Assembly (NCBI RefSeq): GCF_001654495.1
Contig: NZ_CP015849.1
Coordinates: 2,184,501 to 2,248,500 of the forward strand
Origin: Streptomyces sp. SAT1
GTDB lineage: Bacteria > Actinomycetota > Actinomycetes > Streptomycetales > Streptomycetaceae
Reading direction: 5' to 3'
Length of the DNA: 64,000 nt
Below the pieces are notes generated by a model, which made no database searches, had not been told where the DNA came from, and was given only the letters and a program-made list of their open reading frames with translations. The translations under genes and the position numbers were made by a program. Positions 17,399-25,181 of the stretch are shown here, piece after piece (within the stretch, counting starts at the first letter, position 1; each line of letters opens with the position of its first letter).

Positions 17399-18379
17399 AT
17401 GTCCCACGCCGAGACGAGCGACACCTCCGAGCCCAGCGAGCCCAGCAAGACCAGCGCGGCCAGTGCGGCCAGCGCGACCAGCGCGACCAGCGCGACCGAC
17501 AAGACCAGCGAGACCAGCGAGACCGACGAGACCGACACCGCTTCGGCCGCCCCCGCGGGCGAGCCGTTCGACCTCGACGCGTATCTCGCGCGCATCGGCC
17601 TGCGGGGCGAGCGGCGCGCCGGGATCGCGACGCTGCGCGAGGTGCACCTGGCGCACGCCCTGTCCGTCCCGTTCGAGAACCTGGACGCGCTGGCGGGCCG
17701 GGCGCCCTCGCTGGCGCCCGCCGATCTGGTGGCCAAGATGGTGCGCGGCCGGCGCGGGGGCTACTGCTACGAGCAGAACACGCTGCTCGCGCTGGCCCTC
17801 CGGGCGCTCGGTTTCGAGGTGTCCGGGCTGGCGGGGCGCGTGGTGCTGGGCGCCGACGACCCGGAGAGCCGGCCGCGTACGCACATGATGCTGCGGGTGG
17901 CCGTGCCGGGCGAGGCGCGGCCGTATCTGGCGGACGTGGGCTTCGGGGCGACCGGCGCGCTGCTGGAGCCGGTGCCGCTGGCCGTGGGGCCCGAGTTCGC
18001 GGGGGCCGGGCGGCGCCACCGGCTCGTACGGCTGCCGCACGGCGGCCCGCTGGAGCTGTGGGCGCTACAGGCGTACGACCCCGGGGCGGCGGACTGGATC
18101 GCCCAGTACGCCTTCACGCAGGAGCGGTTCGTCGCCACCGACTTCGAGGTGGCCAACTGGTACGTCGCCACCCATCCTCGCTCCCCCTTCACCCGCCGCG
18201 CCTACCTCCAGCGGACCACCGCCGGGCGCCATGTCTGCCTGGACGGCGCCCGGTTCACCGAGACCCTCGCCGACGGCACGGTGACCGGGCGGACGCTCAC
18301 GGACGAGGCGGAGGCGCGGCGCGTGGCCGAGGGGGAGTTCGGCATCGCCGTGCCCGAGGGGCTGCGGCTGCTGGGCTGA
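17399..18379 (+). CDS. nat: arylamine N-acetyltransferase
   Basis: A 326-residue enzyme that moves acetyl from acetyl-CoA to arylamines or hydrazines. The catalytic Cys is in RGGYCYEQN (Cys at about residue 123), the His in RTHMMLRV and the Asp in LADVGFG. The first 55 residues are a Ser/Thr/Ala/Glu-rich tail made of short repeats, where the DNA repeats a 9-bp unit coding TSA. Typical family members start near DLDAYLARIGL, so the tail is an extension or the true start lies downstream. It may be cotranscribed with nothing else, because a strong hairpin follows. Confidence 0.9.
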   Translation: MSHAETSDTSEPSEPSKTSAASAASATSATSATDKTSETSETDETDTASAAPAGEPFDLDAYLARIGLRGERRAGIATLREVHLAHALSVPFENLDALAGRAPSLAPADLVAKMVRGRRGGYCYEQNTLLALALRALGFEVSGLAGRVVLGADDPESRPRTHMMLRVAVPGEARPYLADVGFGATGALLEPVPLAVGPEFAGAGRRHRLVRLPHGGPLELWALQAYDPGAADWIAQYAFTQERFVATDFEVANWYVATHPRSPFTRRAYLQRTTAGRHVCLDGARFTETLADGTVTGRTLTDEAEARRVAEGEFGIAVPEGLRLLG

Positions 18380-18396
18380 GCTGAACCGATCCCGGC

Positions 18397-18440
18397 GGGT
18401 GGGCGGGTGGCGGGGGCATGCCTCCGCCACCCGCCCACCC
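18397..18440 (+). terminator. 17-bp stem terminator after nat
   Basis: A perfect 17-bp stem (starting GGGTGGGCGGGTGGCGG) folds around a short loop containing CATGC and is followed by CCTCTTTCC. It lies 17 bp after the nat stop codon. Confidence 0.9.
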
Positions 18441-18503
18441 CCTCTTTCCGACCCCTCTCCCCAACCCCTCTCCCCGTTCATCCGACCGTGCGGGCGCTAT
18501 GGA

Positions 18504-18517
18504 CATGACATGTCATG
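18504..18517. promoter_or_regulatory. 14-bp perfect palindrome upstream of metalloprotease
   Basis: CATGACATGTCATG is a perfect palindrome 72 bp before the protease start. The protease gene has its own good ribosome site (AAGGAGA). The position and symmetry suggest an operator for a dimeric repressor or activator of the protease. Which protein binds it is unknown. Confidence 0.55.
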
Positions 18518-18589
18518 CCCACTTAAATCTCAGTCACCGTCAGCGCCACCCCCACGCGCCCCCGAGGGCGCCCGCGCTCAAGGAGACCG

Positions 18590-20236
18590 ATGAGCAGTCG
18601 GACACGGCACACCCGAGGTTCCCGCCTGGCCGCGGCCGCAGGGGCCGCCACCGCCGCCACCCTGCTGGCCGCCGTACTCTCCCCCGCCGCGCACGCGGAC
18701 CCCGGACCCGACCGGACCACCGCCGTCCACAACGCCGCCTCGGCGCTCGCGGGCCACGCCGGCGCCCTGGGGCTCACCTCCGCCGAGCACACCGCCGTGC
18801 GGGACGTGATCGTCGACAAGGACGGCACGCAGCACGTCCGCTACGACCGCACCTACGACCGACTGCCCGTGCTGGGTGGCGACTTCGTGGTCCACCTGGC
18901 CCCGGACGGGGCGTACCGGGGCGCGGACCGCGCCACCCACGGCACGATCGCACTGGCGACCACCACCCCGGCGCTCACCGCCCCGAAGGCCGCCGATCTG
19001 GCGGAGCGCGCCCTGCGCGGCGCGCACGCCGGGGCCCGGTTCCAGCAGGTCAAGGCCCGGCCGAGCCTGGTCGTCGACGCCCTGCACGGCAGTCCGCGGC
19101 TGGCCTGGCGCACGGTCGCCGCCGGTCTGGACTCGCTCGGCAACCCGGTCGCCCGTACCGTCCTGACCGACGCGCGCACCGGGGCGCAGATCGACGCCTG
19201 GGACAGCATCGAGACGGCGACCGGCGACGGCAAGTCCCTCTACAGCGGGACGGTCGCGCTGGAGACGACCCAGTCCGGCTCGTCGTACCAGCTCAAGGAC
19301 CCGACGCGGGGCAACACGTACACCGGTGACGCGGAGAACAAGACCGACCTGTGCATCTTCGGCATCTGCTTCCAGCGGGCGCCCGCGACCCTGTTCACGG
19401 ACGCCGACAACCACTGGGGCACGGGCGCGACGGCGGACCGGGCGTCGGCGGCGGTGGACGCCCAGTACGGCACGGACGAGACCTGGGACTACTACAAGAA
19501 CGTCCACGGCCGCACCGGCATAGCGGGCGACGGCAAGGGCTCGTACAACCGCGTCCACTACGGCACCAACTACAACAACGCCTTCTGGGACGACAGTTGC
19601 TTCTGCATGACGTACGGCGACGGTGACGGCACGACCTTCGGTCCGCTGGTCGCCCTCGACGTCGCCGGGCACGAGATGTCGCACGGCGTGACGTCCAAGA
19701 CGGCGGCGCTGACGTACTCGGGCGAGTCCGGCGGGCTCAACGAGGCCACCTCCGACATCCTCGGCACCCTGGTCGAGTGGTACGCGGCCAACCCCGCCGA
19801 CCCCGGCGACTATCTGATCGGCGAGGAGATCGTCCGCTCCGGCTTCGGCGGCACCGCCCTGCGCTACATGGACAAGCCCTCCAGGGACGGCAACTCGGCC
19901 GACTGCTGGAGCAGTTCGGTGGGCAACCTCGACGTCCACTACTCCTCGGGCGTCGCCAACCACTTCGCCTACCTGCTCGCCGAGGGCAGCGGCGCCAAGA
20001 CCGTGAACGGCGTCTCCTACAACTCCCCCACCTGCAACAGCTCCACGGTCACCGGCATCGGCCACGACAAGCTCGGCAAGATCTGGTACCGCGCCCTCAC
20101 GGTCTACATGACCTCCTCCACCAACTACGCGGCCGCCCGCACCGCCACCCTCAACGCCGCCAAGGACCTCTACGGCTCCGGCAGCGCGGAGTACAACGCG
20201 GTGGCGGCGGCCTGGAGCGCGGTGAGCGTGAACTGA
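18590..20236 (+). CDS. secreted M4 (thermolysin-type) neutral metalloprotease
   Basis: A 548-residue preproenzyme. A signal peptide of about 36 residues ends at AHA-DP, followed by an FTP/PepSY-type propeptide that folds and inhibits the enzyme. The catalytic domain carries the zinc site HEMSH (about residues 361-365) and the third ligand Glu in GGLNEATSD (about residue 385). The active-site His motif DVHYSSGVANHFAYLL comes later. It would digest extracellular protein for nutrition. The ribosome site AAGGAGA fixes the start. Unusually for M4 proteases it has several Cys residues (DLCIFGICF, DDSCFCM) that could form disulphides. Confidence 0.93.
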   Translation: MSSRTRHTRGSRLAAAAGAATAATLLAAVLSPAAHADPGPDRTTAVHNAASALAGHAGALGLTSAEHTAVRDVIVDKDGTQHVRYDRTYDRLPVLGGDFVVHLAPDGAYRGADRATHGTIALATTTPALTAPKAADLAERALRGAHAGARFQQVKARPSLVVDALHGSPRLAWRTVAAGLDSLGNPVARTVLTDARTGAQIDAWDSIETATGDGKSLYSGTVALETTQSGSSYQLKDPTRGNTYTGDAENKTDLCIFGICFQRAPATLFTDADNHWGTGATADRASAAVDAQYGTDETWDYYKNVHGRTGIAGDGKGSYNRVHYGTNYNNAFWDDSCFCMTYGDGDGTTFGPLVALDVAGHEMSHGVTSKTAALTYSGESGGLNEATSDILGTLVEWYAANPADPGDYLIGEEIVRSGFGGTALRYMDKPSRDGNSADCWSSSVGNLDVHYSSGVANHFAYLLAEGSGAKTVNGVSYNSPTCNSSTVTGIGHDKLGKIWYRALTVYMTSSTNYAAARTATLNAAKDLYGSGSAEYNAVAAAWSAVSVN

Positions 20237-20258
20237 CACCCGCCCCCACCGGCCACAG

Positions 20259-20289
20259 CGGCCGCCCGGACCACACGTCCGGGCGGCCG
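20259..20289. terminator. bidirectional hairpin terminator
   Basis: A perfect 13-bp stem (CGGCCGCCCGGAC and its complement) with loop CACAC lies between the convergent protease and FMN reductase genes. Confidence 0.9.
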
Positions 20290-20321
20290 TCGTCGTGCGC
20301 ACGAGGGCCCGCCCCGCCCCC

Positions 20322-20918
20322 CTAACCCCCGTACGGCCGCCGCTCCCTCGCCTCGCGCAGGGCGTGGCCCCACCAGGTCAGCTGGTCGAGCATGGCCTTG
20401 GCTGCGGCGTCGGGGGCGGTCGGGTCCTTGGGGTGGCCGGTGTGGTCGAAGGAGGCGCCGGCGTTGTGGAAGGAGACGGTGTCGCGGACGGTGACCGCGT
20501 GGAGCTCGGCGAAGATCTGCCGCAGGTGCTCGACGGCGCGCAGGCCGCCGGCGAGGCCGCCGTAGGAGGCGAGGGCGACCGGCTTGGCCTGCCACTCGGT
20601 GAAGTGCCAGTCGATGAGGTTCTTGAGGCCGGCCGGGACGGAGTGGTTGTACTCGGGGGTCAGCACGACGAACGCGTCCGCCCCCGCGAGTTTCGGGGTG
20701 ATCTCCGCGAGCGCGGCCCGCGCCTGCGGGCCGGGGTCCAGGCTGGTCGGGAGCGCGGCGGTGTCGGCCACGTCCACGACCTCGACGGCGAGGCCGGTGC
20801 GGGCGCGCAGATGGGTGAGGAGCCAGTCGGCGACCACGGGTCCGAAGCGGCCGTGCCGGTTGCTGCCGAGGACGAGGGTGACCTTCAGGGGCGCGCCGGG
20901 CGCGGTGGTGGTGTCCAT
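20322..20918 (-). CDS. NADPH-dependent FMN reductase, SoxR-regulated type
   Basis: A 198-residue flavodoxin-fold reductase. The FMN phosphate loop VLGSNRHGRFGPVVADW, the family motif TPEYNHSVPAGLKNLIDW and the later SYGGLAGGLRA segment match the NADPH-dependent FMN reductase family, which reduces quinones, azo dyes or flavins. The promoter carries a SoxR-like box, and the gene corresponds by position and type to SCO2478, a known member of the S. coelicolor SoxR regulon. The ATG lies 7 bp after the -10 element, so the mRNA is probably leaderless. It probably handles redox-active metabolites. Confidence 0.88.
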   Translation of the reverse strand: MDTTTAPGAPLKVTLVLGSNRHGRFGPVVADWLLTHLRARTGLAVEVVDVADTAALPTSLDPGPQARAALAEITPKLAGADAFVVLTPEYNHSVPAGLKNLIDWHFTEWQAKPVALASYGGLAGGLRAVEHLRQIFAELHAVTVRDTVSFHNAGASFDHTGHPKDPTAPDAAAKAMLDQLTWWGHALREARERRPYGG

Positions 20919-20925
20919 GCGGCAC

Positions 20926-20956
20926 AGCCTGGTAGCTCAACCAAGGTTGAGGTCAA
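20926..20956 (-). promoter_or_regulatory. SoxR-type promoter with 19-bp spacer
   Basis: On the minus strand -35 TTGACC and -10 CAGGCT are 19 bp apart. That overlong spacing is the hallmark of MerR-family activated promoters. The spacer holds the inverted repeat CTCAACC-TT-GGTTGAG (20936-20951), which fits the SoxR box. SoxR would twist the spacer when its 2Fe-2S cluster is oxidised. No soxR gene is in this window. Confidence 0.82.
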
Positions 20957-21252
20957 GCGGCGGCCCGGCGCCCGGTCCGCACACCCCGGTCACCCGTTCA
21001 CCCCCGCACCGGGCACCCTTCGGGAAATTTCCGACACCCCGTCAGGGGCATACGCCCTGACCTGCGGGAACGTCGCGCCTTCCGGTGCCCGAGGCGGGCG
21101 CGGCGGCACCCGTTCACCGTATTTCTGACGGCCCCTCAGGAAGCGCGTGGGCGGCTGTGCCACTTACCTCGGAAGGGCAGGGACGCGACGACGGCGGCAC
21201 ATGCGGGTGCCGCGGCCGTGTCCCGACCGCTGAGCAGCTCTAAGGAGCACCG

Positions 21253-21822
21253 ATGCGACGTACCGCACGTCTGCCGGCCGGGGCCGTGACCGGGGCCGCG
21301 CTCGCCGTCGCCGCCGTGAGCGGCCTCGCCGCGCCCGCGTACGGCGCGGACACCGCTCCCGTGGCCACGCGCCCCCTCGGCTCGGCCGCGAGCGGCCTGG
21401 AGGTGTACCCCACCTCGGTGGTGCCGGGCGGGCAGGTCACCGTGAACACCACCGCGTGCGGCGGGAAGTCCTCCGCGGCGGGCGACGCCAGCGCGGTCGG
21501 CGCGGGTCCCTTCACCCTGGCGCCGAGCGAGCGGGACGACGCGATCGGCCGCTTCCGGGTGCCGGAGAGCGCGCAGCCGGGGACGTACGAGATCGTCGCG
21601 GAGTGCGCCGAGGGCGGCCGGGAGATCAAGGGCGACCTGGTCGTCACGTTGACGGCGGCACAGGGGCAGCAGGTGCAGCCCCGCGGAAGTGTGAAGACGG
21701 GGGTCGGCGGCGCTCTGGGCCACGACCCCGTGCAGACCGCGGCCGGCGTGGCGGCTCTCGCCGTCGCCGCCGCGGGCGGTACCTGGCTCCTGCATCGCCG
21801 GGCGAGAGGCGACGGGATCTGA
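21253..21822 (+). CDS. secreted surface protein, putative partner of class F sortase
   Basis: A 189-residue protein. The signal peptide ends near AYG-AD. A beta-rich domain follows (LEVYPTSVVPGGQVTVNTTACGG, with a second Cys in VAECAEG that may form a disulphide). After a short linker (VKTGVGG) it ends in one membrane helix and RRARGDG. That end looks like a cell-wall sorting signal, but no LPxTG motif is present. It lies 138 bp upstream of the sortase gene, and such pairs recur in streptomycetes. It may be a sortase substrate with an unusual site or a membrane protein. The start is fixed by AAGGAGC. The 334 bp upstream contain a hairpin (21041-21061) and a short dyad CTGACGGCCCCTCAG but no gene. 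Confidence 0.72.
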   Translation: MRRTARLPAGAVTGAALAVAAVSGLAAPAYGADTAPVATRPLGSAASGLEVYPTSVVPGGQVTVNTTACGGKSSAAGDASAVGAGPFTLAPSERDDAIGRFRVPESAQPGTYEIVAECAEGGREIKGDLVVTLTAAQGQQVQPRGSVKTGVGGALGHDPVQTAAGVAALAVAAAGGTWLLHRRARGDGI

Positions 21823-21960
21823 CGGACACCCTCCGCTGTCCGTCGGCCGGTACCGCACGTCCCCTCCCCCTCCGGGTGCGACGCCCCTCGCGGCCCGGAG
21901 GGGAAGGGGACACGACCGCAGGACCCGCCCCGACACGAGGAAATACGGAGAGGGGTACGC

Positions 21961-22581
21961 ATGCGCAGGATCGGCGACTGTGCGATAGCCGCCGTCACCG
22001 TCGTCAGCCTCTGCTGCGGCGTGTGGCTGCTGCACGGTGAGGGCGCCACGCACGCCCCGCCCCAGCCCGCCGCGGCCGAGGGCACCCCGGACCCGGGCGA
22101 GGAGCGGCTGAGTGCGCCCGCGCTGCCGCCCTCCCCGCCCACCCGGATCCGCATCCCCTCGATCCGGGTGGACGCTCCCCTGACGGGCCTGGGCCTCACC
22201 GCCTCCGGCAGCCTCGCCGTGCCGCCGGCCGCCGACAAGAACCTGGCCGGGTGGTACGAGGCCGGGACCACTCCCGGCGAGCGCGGCACCGCGATCGTGG
22301 CCGGCCATGTCGACAACACCCAGGGCCCCGCCGTCTTCTACGACCTCGGCGCGCTGAAGAAGGGCAGCGTGATCGAGGTGGACCGCCGGGACGGCGGTGT
22401 CGCGGTGTTCACCGTGGACGCGATCGAGGTGTACGCGGCGAAGGACTTCCCCGACCAGAAGGTGTACGGCGCCGCGACCCGCCCCGAGCTGCGGGTGATC
22501 ACCTGCGGCGGCGGCTACTCCCGGGCCACCGGCTACCAGGGCAACGTGGTCGTCTTCGCCCATCTGACGGGCAGCCGCTGA
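21961..22581 (+). CDS. class F sortase
   Basis: A 206-residue membrane-anchored transpeptidase. An N-terminal helix (AVTVVSLCCGVWLL) and a Pro/Ala-rich linker lead to the sortase barrel. The catalytic His is in AGHVDN, the Cys in LRVITCGG and the Arg in YSRATGY. Sortases cleave a sorting motif and join the protein to lipid II or another nucleophile outside the membrane. Class F is typical of actinobacteria, and its preferred motif is less well known than for class A. The upstream secreted protein is the natural candidate partner. Confidence 0.9.
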   Translation: MRRIGDCAIAAVTVVSLCCGVWLLHGEGATHAPPQPAAAEGTPDPGEERLSAPALPPSPPTRIRIPSIRVDAPLTGLGLTASGSLAVPPAADKNLAGWYEAGTTPGERGTAIVAGHVDNTQGPAVFYDLGALKKGSVIEVDRRDGGVAVFTVDAIEVYAAKDFPDQKVYGAATRPELRVITCGGGYSRATGYQGNVVVFAHLTGSR

Positions 22582-22606
22582 CTCCGCGGGCAGGCGGTCC
22601 GCCGCG

Positions 22607-23395
22607 CTACGCCACCCACTGCTCGTAGGCGAGGTTCACCACCAGCGCGCACACCACCGTCAGCAGCACGACGCGGACGAAGCCGCTGCCCTTCTTCAGC
22701 GCGGTGCGGGCGCCCAGCATGCCGCCCGCCAGGTTGAACACCGCCATCAGGGCAGCCAGTTCCCACAGCACCGCCCCCTGCCAGGCGAAGGTGGCCAGGG
22801 CACCGGCGTTGGTGCAGCAGTTGACGATCTTGGCGGTGGCGGAGGCGGTCACCAGGTCCAGGTGCAGGACGGCGGTCAGCGCCAGCACCAGGAACGTACC
22901 GGTGCCGGGGCCGATGAAGCCGTCGTAGAAGCCGATGCCGAGGCCCGCCAGGCCGATCGCCGCCAGGATCTGCCGCCGGGTGGCCGGGCCGGGCGCCGGG
23001 GCGGTGCCGAAGGCGGGCCGCAGGATCACGAAGGCCCCGACCGCGAGCAGCACCACCATGATCAGCGGCTTGAGCACATCGGTGCTCATCCCGGCCGCGA
23101 AGAAGGCACCGGCGCAGGACCCGGCGAGCGCCGCGAGTCCGATGCGCACCGCCGTGCGCACGTCCACGGGCGCCCGGCGGGCGTAGGTGACCGCCGCGCC
23201 GGTCGTCCCGACGATCGCGACCGCCTTGTTGGTGCCCAGCGCGGACGCGGCCGGTGTGGATCCCGGCAGCCCCAGCAGCAGCACCGGCAACAGCAGCAGC
23301 CCGCCCCCGCCGACCACGGCGTCGATCCACCCCGCCGCGAGCGCGGCGAGACACAGCAGGGCGATCACGGTCAGCGATATGTCGGGCATGATCAT
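22607..23395 (-). CDS. TauE/SafE-family anion permease
   Basis: A 262-residue membrane protein with about eight hydrophobic helices. The repeated family motifs are visible: AAGWIDAVVGGGGLLLLP near the start and GFYDGFIGPGTGTF in the second half. The family moves sulfite, sulfonates or related anions; the substrate here is unknown. The start codon lies only 4 bp from a MITE end, so the usual upstream region has been replaced by the element, whose terminal AGGG may act as the ribosome site. It converges with the sortase gene. Confidence 0.87.
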   Translation of the reverse strand: MIMPDISLTVIALLCLAALAAGWIDAVVGGGGLLLLPVLLLGLPGSTPAASALGTNKAVAIVGTTGAAVTYARRAPVDVRTAVRIGLAALAGSCAGAFFAAGMSTDVLKPLIMVVLLAVGAFVILRPAFGTAPAPGPATRRQILAAIGLAGLGIGFYDGFIGPGTGTFLVLALTAVLHLDLVTASATAKIVNCCTNAGALATFAWQGAVLWELAALMAVFNLAGGMLGARTALKKGSGFVRVVLLTVVCALVVNLAYEQWVA

Positions 23396-23399
23396 GACC

Positions 23400-23577
23400 C
23401 TAGGGCCTGTCGTCAAATTCCCGTCGTCCGCCCGGAGGGCGGGCTTCGCGGCGTCAGGTGCGTGCTCTCGGCGTGCCGGGCCCTGGCCCGCGTACTGGAC
23501 CTCGGGTCTGGGCCCGGTGCGGCGAGAGTGCGTGCATGGCGTCGCGGGGCAGGCGGGAATTTGACGACAGGCCCTAG
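23400..23577. mobile_element. 178-bp MITE with 24-bp terminal inverted repeats
   Basis: The two ends are a perfect 24-bp inverted repeat that starts CTAGGGCCTGTCGTC and runs into AAATTCCCG. CTAG stands at both outer edges, compatible with a CTAG target duplication as made by IS5-type transposases. No open frame of transposase type lies inside, only a GC-rich interior with small hairpins. It sits between the TauE gene and the divergent tetR gene. It is therefore a non-autonomous element that would need a transposase in trans. Elements with this GGGCCTGTCGTCAAATT end recur in streptomycetes, to my recollection. Confidence 0.87.
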
Positions 23578-23649
23578 GCAAGGGCGGGTGCGTGATCCAT
23601 GCATCTGAGCGACTTCTGAGGTCCGCCCCTCCCCCGACCGGCCGCTTAC

Positions 23650-23679
23650 TTGACCGTGCGTTTCAGAAAGGGCTAGCCT
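23650..23679 (+). promoter_or_regulatory. leaderless promoter of tetR gene
   Basis: A -35 TTGACC and a -10 TAGCCT are 18 bp apart, and the GTG start comes 7 bp after the -10. The mRNA should start at or next to the start codon. Imperfect dyad symmetry around the -10 could allow autoregulation. Confidence 0.7.
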
Positions 23680-23686
23680 TCCGTAC

Positions 23687-24268
23687 GTGGCCAGGACCAA
23701 GGAGTTCGATCCGGACGCCGCGTTGCAGTCGGCCCTGGAGCTGTTCTGGCGGCGTGGCTACGAGGCGACGTCGATGGCGGACCTCGTGGCGCACCTCGGC
23801 ATCGGGCGCGCCAGTCTGTACGCGACGTTCGGCAGCAAGCACGAGCTGTACCTCAAGGCGTTCGACCGGTACTGCGAGAACAGCGACGCGGTGCTGCTGC
23901 GGGAGCTGTCCCAGCCGGGGCCCGCGCTGCCCGCGGTGCGGGCGGTGATCCGGCGGTTCGCCGGCGAGGCCACCTCGGAACAGCGGGAGTGCGGCTGCTT
24001 CGTGACGAACACGGCGGCCGAGCTGGCGCCGCACGACCCCGAGGCGGCGCGCCGCGTCGAGCAGCGCTGGGACTACATGGAGACGCTGCTGGGCTCGGCG
24101 CTGACCCGCGCGCGGGCCCAGGGCGAGCTGGACGCCGAGCGCGATCCGCGCGCCCTGGCCCGGATGCTGCTGGTGCTGATGCAGGGCATGCGGGTGGTGG
24201 GCAAGGCCACCCGCGACCCGGCCCGGGTCCGCGACGCGACCGAGCAGGCCCTGGCCCTGCTCGGCTGA
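23687..24268 (+). CDS. TetR-family transcriptional regulator
   Basis: A 193-residue regulator. The N-terminal helix-turn-helix (TSMADLVAHLGIGRASLYATFGSKHELYLKA) is clear, and the C-terminal part resembles the YcdC/LexA-adjacent TetR subfamily that often controls an adjacent oxidoreductase. It starts with GTG and is probably leaderless. The SDR gene follows after a terminator and a small operator-like sequence, so this is likely its repressor. Confidence 0.9.
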   Translation: MARTKEFDPDAALQSALELFWRRGYEATSMADLVAHLGIGRASLYATFGSKHELYLKAFDRYCENSDAVLLRELSQPGPALPAVRAVIRRFAGEATSEQRECGCFVTNTAAELAPHDPEAARRVEQRWDYMETLLGSALTRARAQGELDAERDPRALARMLLVLMQGMRVVGKATRDPARVRDATEQALALLG

Positions 24269-24273
24269 TCCGC

Positions 24274-24299
24274 CGCCCCCTCGCACGCGGGGGCGTTTT
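24274..24299 (+). terminator. intrinsic terminator after tetR
   Basis: A 7-bp stem CGCCCCC/GGGGGCG with an 8-nt loop is followed by TTTT. Confidence 0.88.
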
Positions 24300-24317
24300 C
24301 TTCGGCCTTCATACTGA

Positions 24318-24327
24318 ACCGTTCGGT
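24318..24327. promoter_or_regulatory. possible TetR operator before SDR gene
   Basis: ACCGTTCGGT (arms ACCG/CGGT) lies within TGAACCGTTCGGTCA, 43 bp before the SDR start. Such short ACCG-NN-CGGT dyads are common TetR-family sites. The call rests on position and symmetry only. Confidence 0.4.
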
Positions 24328-24369
24328 CAAATAAAGACCCACCAACCAGAGCTGCCCAAAGGGGAGATC

Positions 24370-25155
24370 ATGACCACCCAGAGCACCCGCCCCGCCGGAC
24401 GCTTCGACGGCCGGACCGTGCTGGTCACCGGCGCGGGCTCCGGCATCGGCCGGGCGACGGCCCGCGCGTTCGCCGCCGAGGGCGCCCGGGTCGTCGTCGC
24501 CGGACGCCGCCCGGAGCCGCTGGCCGAGACGGTCGCGCTGATCGAGGAGGCGGGCGGCACGGCGCTCGCGGTGGCCGCGGACGTCTCCCGCGCCGCCGAC
24601 GCCGAGGCGCTGGTCCGGACCGCCGTGGACCGCTTCGGCTCGCTCGACGTCGCCGTCAACAACGCGGGCGTCTTCCGGGGCGGCACGCCCCTGGCCGAGC
24701 TGCCCGAGGACGACTGGCACACCCAGCTCGCCGTCAACGTCACCGGCGTCCACCTGGCCCTCCAGGCGCAGATCCGCCGGATGCGGACCCAGCCGTCCGG
24801 CGGCGCGATCGTCAACGTGTCCTCCACCTTCGGCCCGCACACGACCTCGCCGGGCGCCGCCGCCTACTCCGCGACCAAGGCCGCCGTGACCGCGCTCAGC
24901 CGGGGCGCGGCCCTGGACCACATCGGCGACGGCGTCCGCGTCAACGTGGTCAGCCCCGGCGCGACCGCCACCGGGATGTCGCTGCGCCCCGGCGAGACGG
25001 AGGAGGGCCGCACCGAGCGGGCCCGCGCCACCCTCCCCCTCGGCCGGGTCTCCGCCACCGAGGAGGTCGCCGCCGCCATCCTCTACCTGGCCTCCGACGA
25101 CGCGGCCTCGCTCGTCGGCACCGATCTGGTCGTGGACAGCGGCGGCTCGCTGTGA
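24370..25155 (+). CDS. SDR-family NAD(P)-dependent oxidoreductase
   Basis: A 261-residue short-chain dehydrogenase. The cofactor motif TGAGSGIGRA, the NNAG motif, and the catalytic Ser in NVSSTF with YSATK (Tyr and Lys) are all present, and the C-terminal GTDLVVDSGGS closes the fold. The Arg-rich segment after the first strand (AGRRPEP) favours NADPH. The substrate is unknown. It has a ribosome site (GGGGAGA) and its own promoter region, and is probably controlled by the TetR gene upstream. Confidence 0.92.
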   Translation: MTTQSTRPAGRFDGRTVLVTGAGSGIGRATARAFAAEGARVVVAGRRPEPLAETVALIEEAGGTALAVAADVSRAADAEALVRTAVDRFGSLDVAVNNAGVFRGGTPLAELPEDDWHTQLAVNVTGVHLALQAQIRRMRTQPSGGAIVNVSSTFGPHTTSPGAAAYSATKAAVTALSRGAALDHIGDGVRVNVVSPGATATGMSLRPGETEEGRTERARATLPLGRVSATEEVAAAILYLASDDAASLVGTDLVVDSGGSL

Positions 25156-25181
25156 CGCCGTGGCGCGACCCGGCCGCGGCG

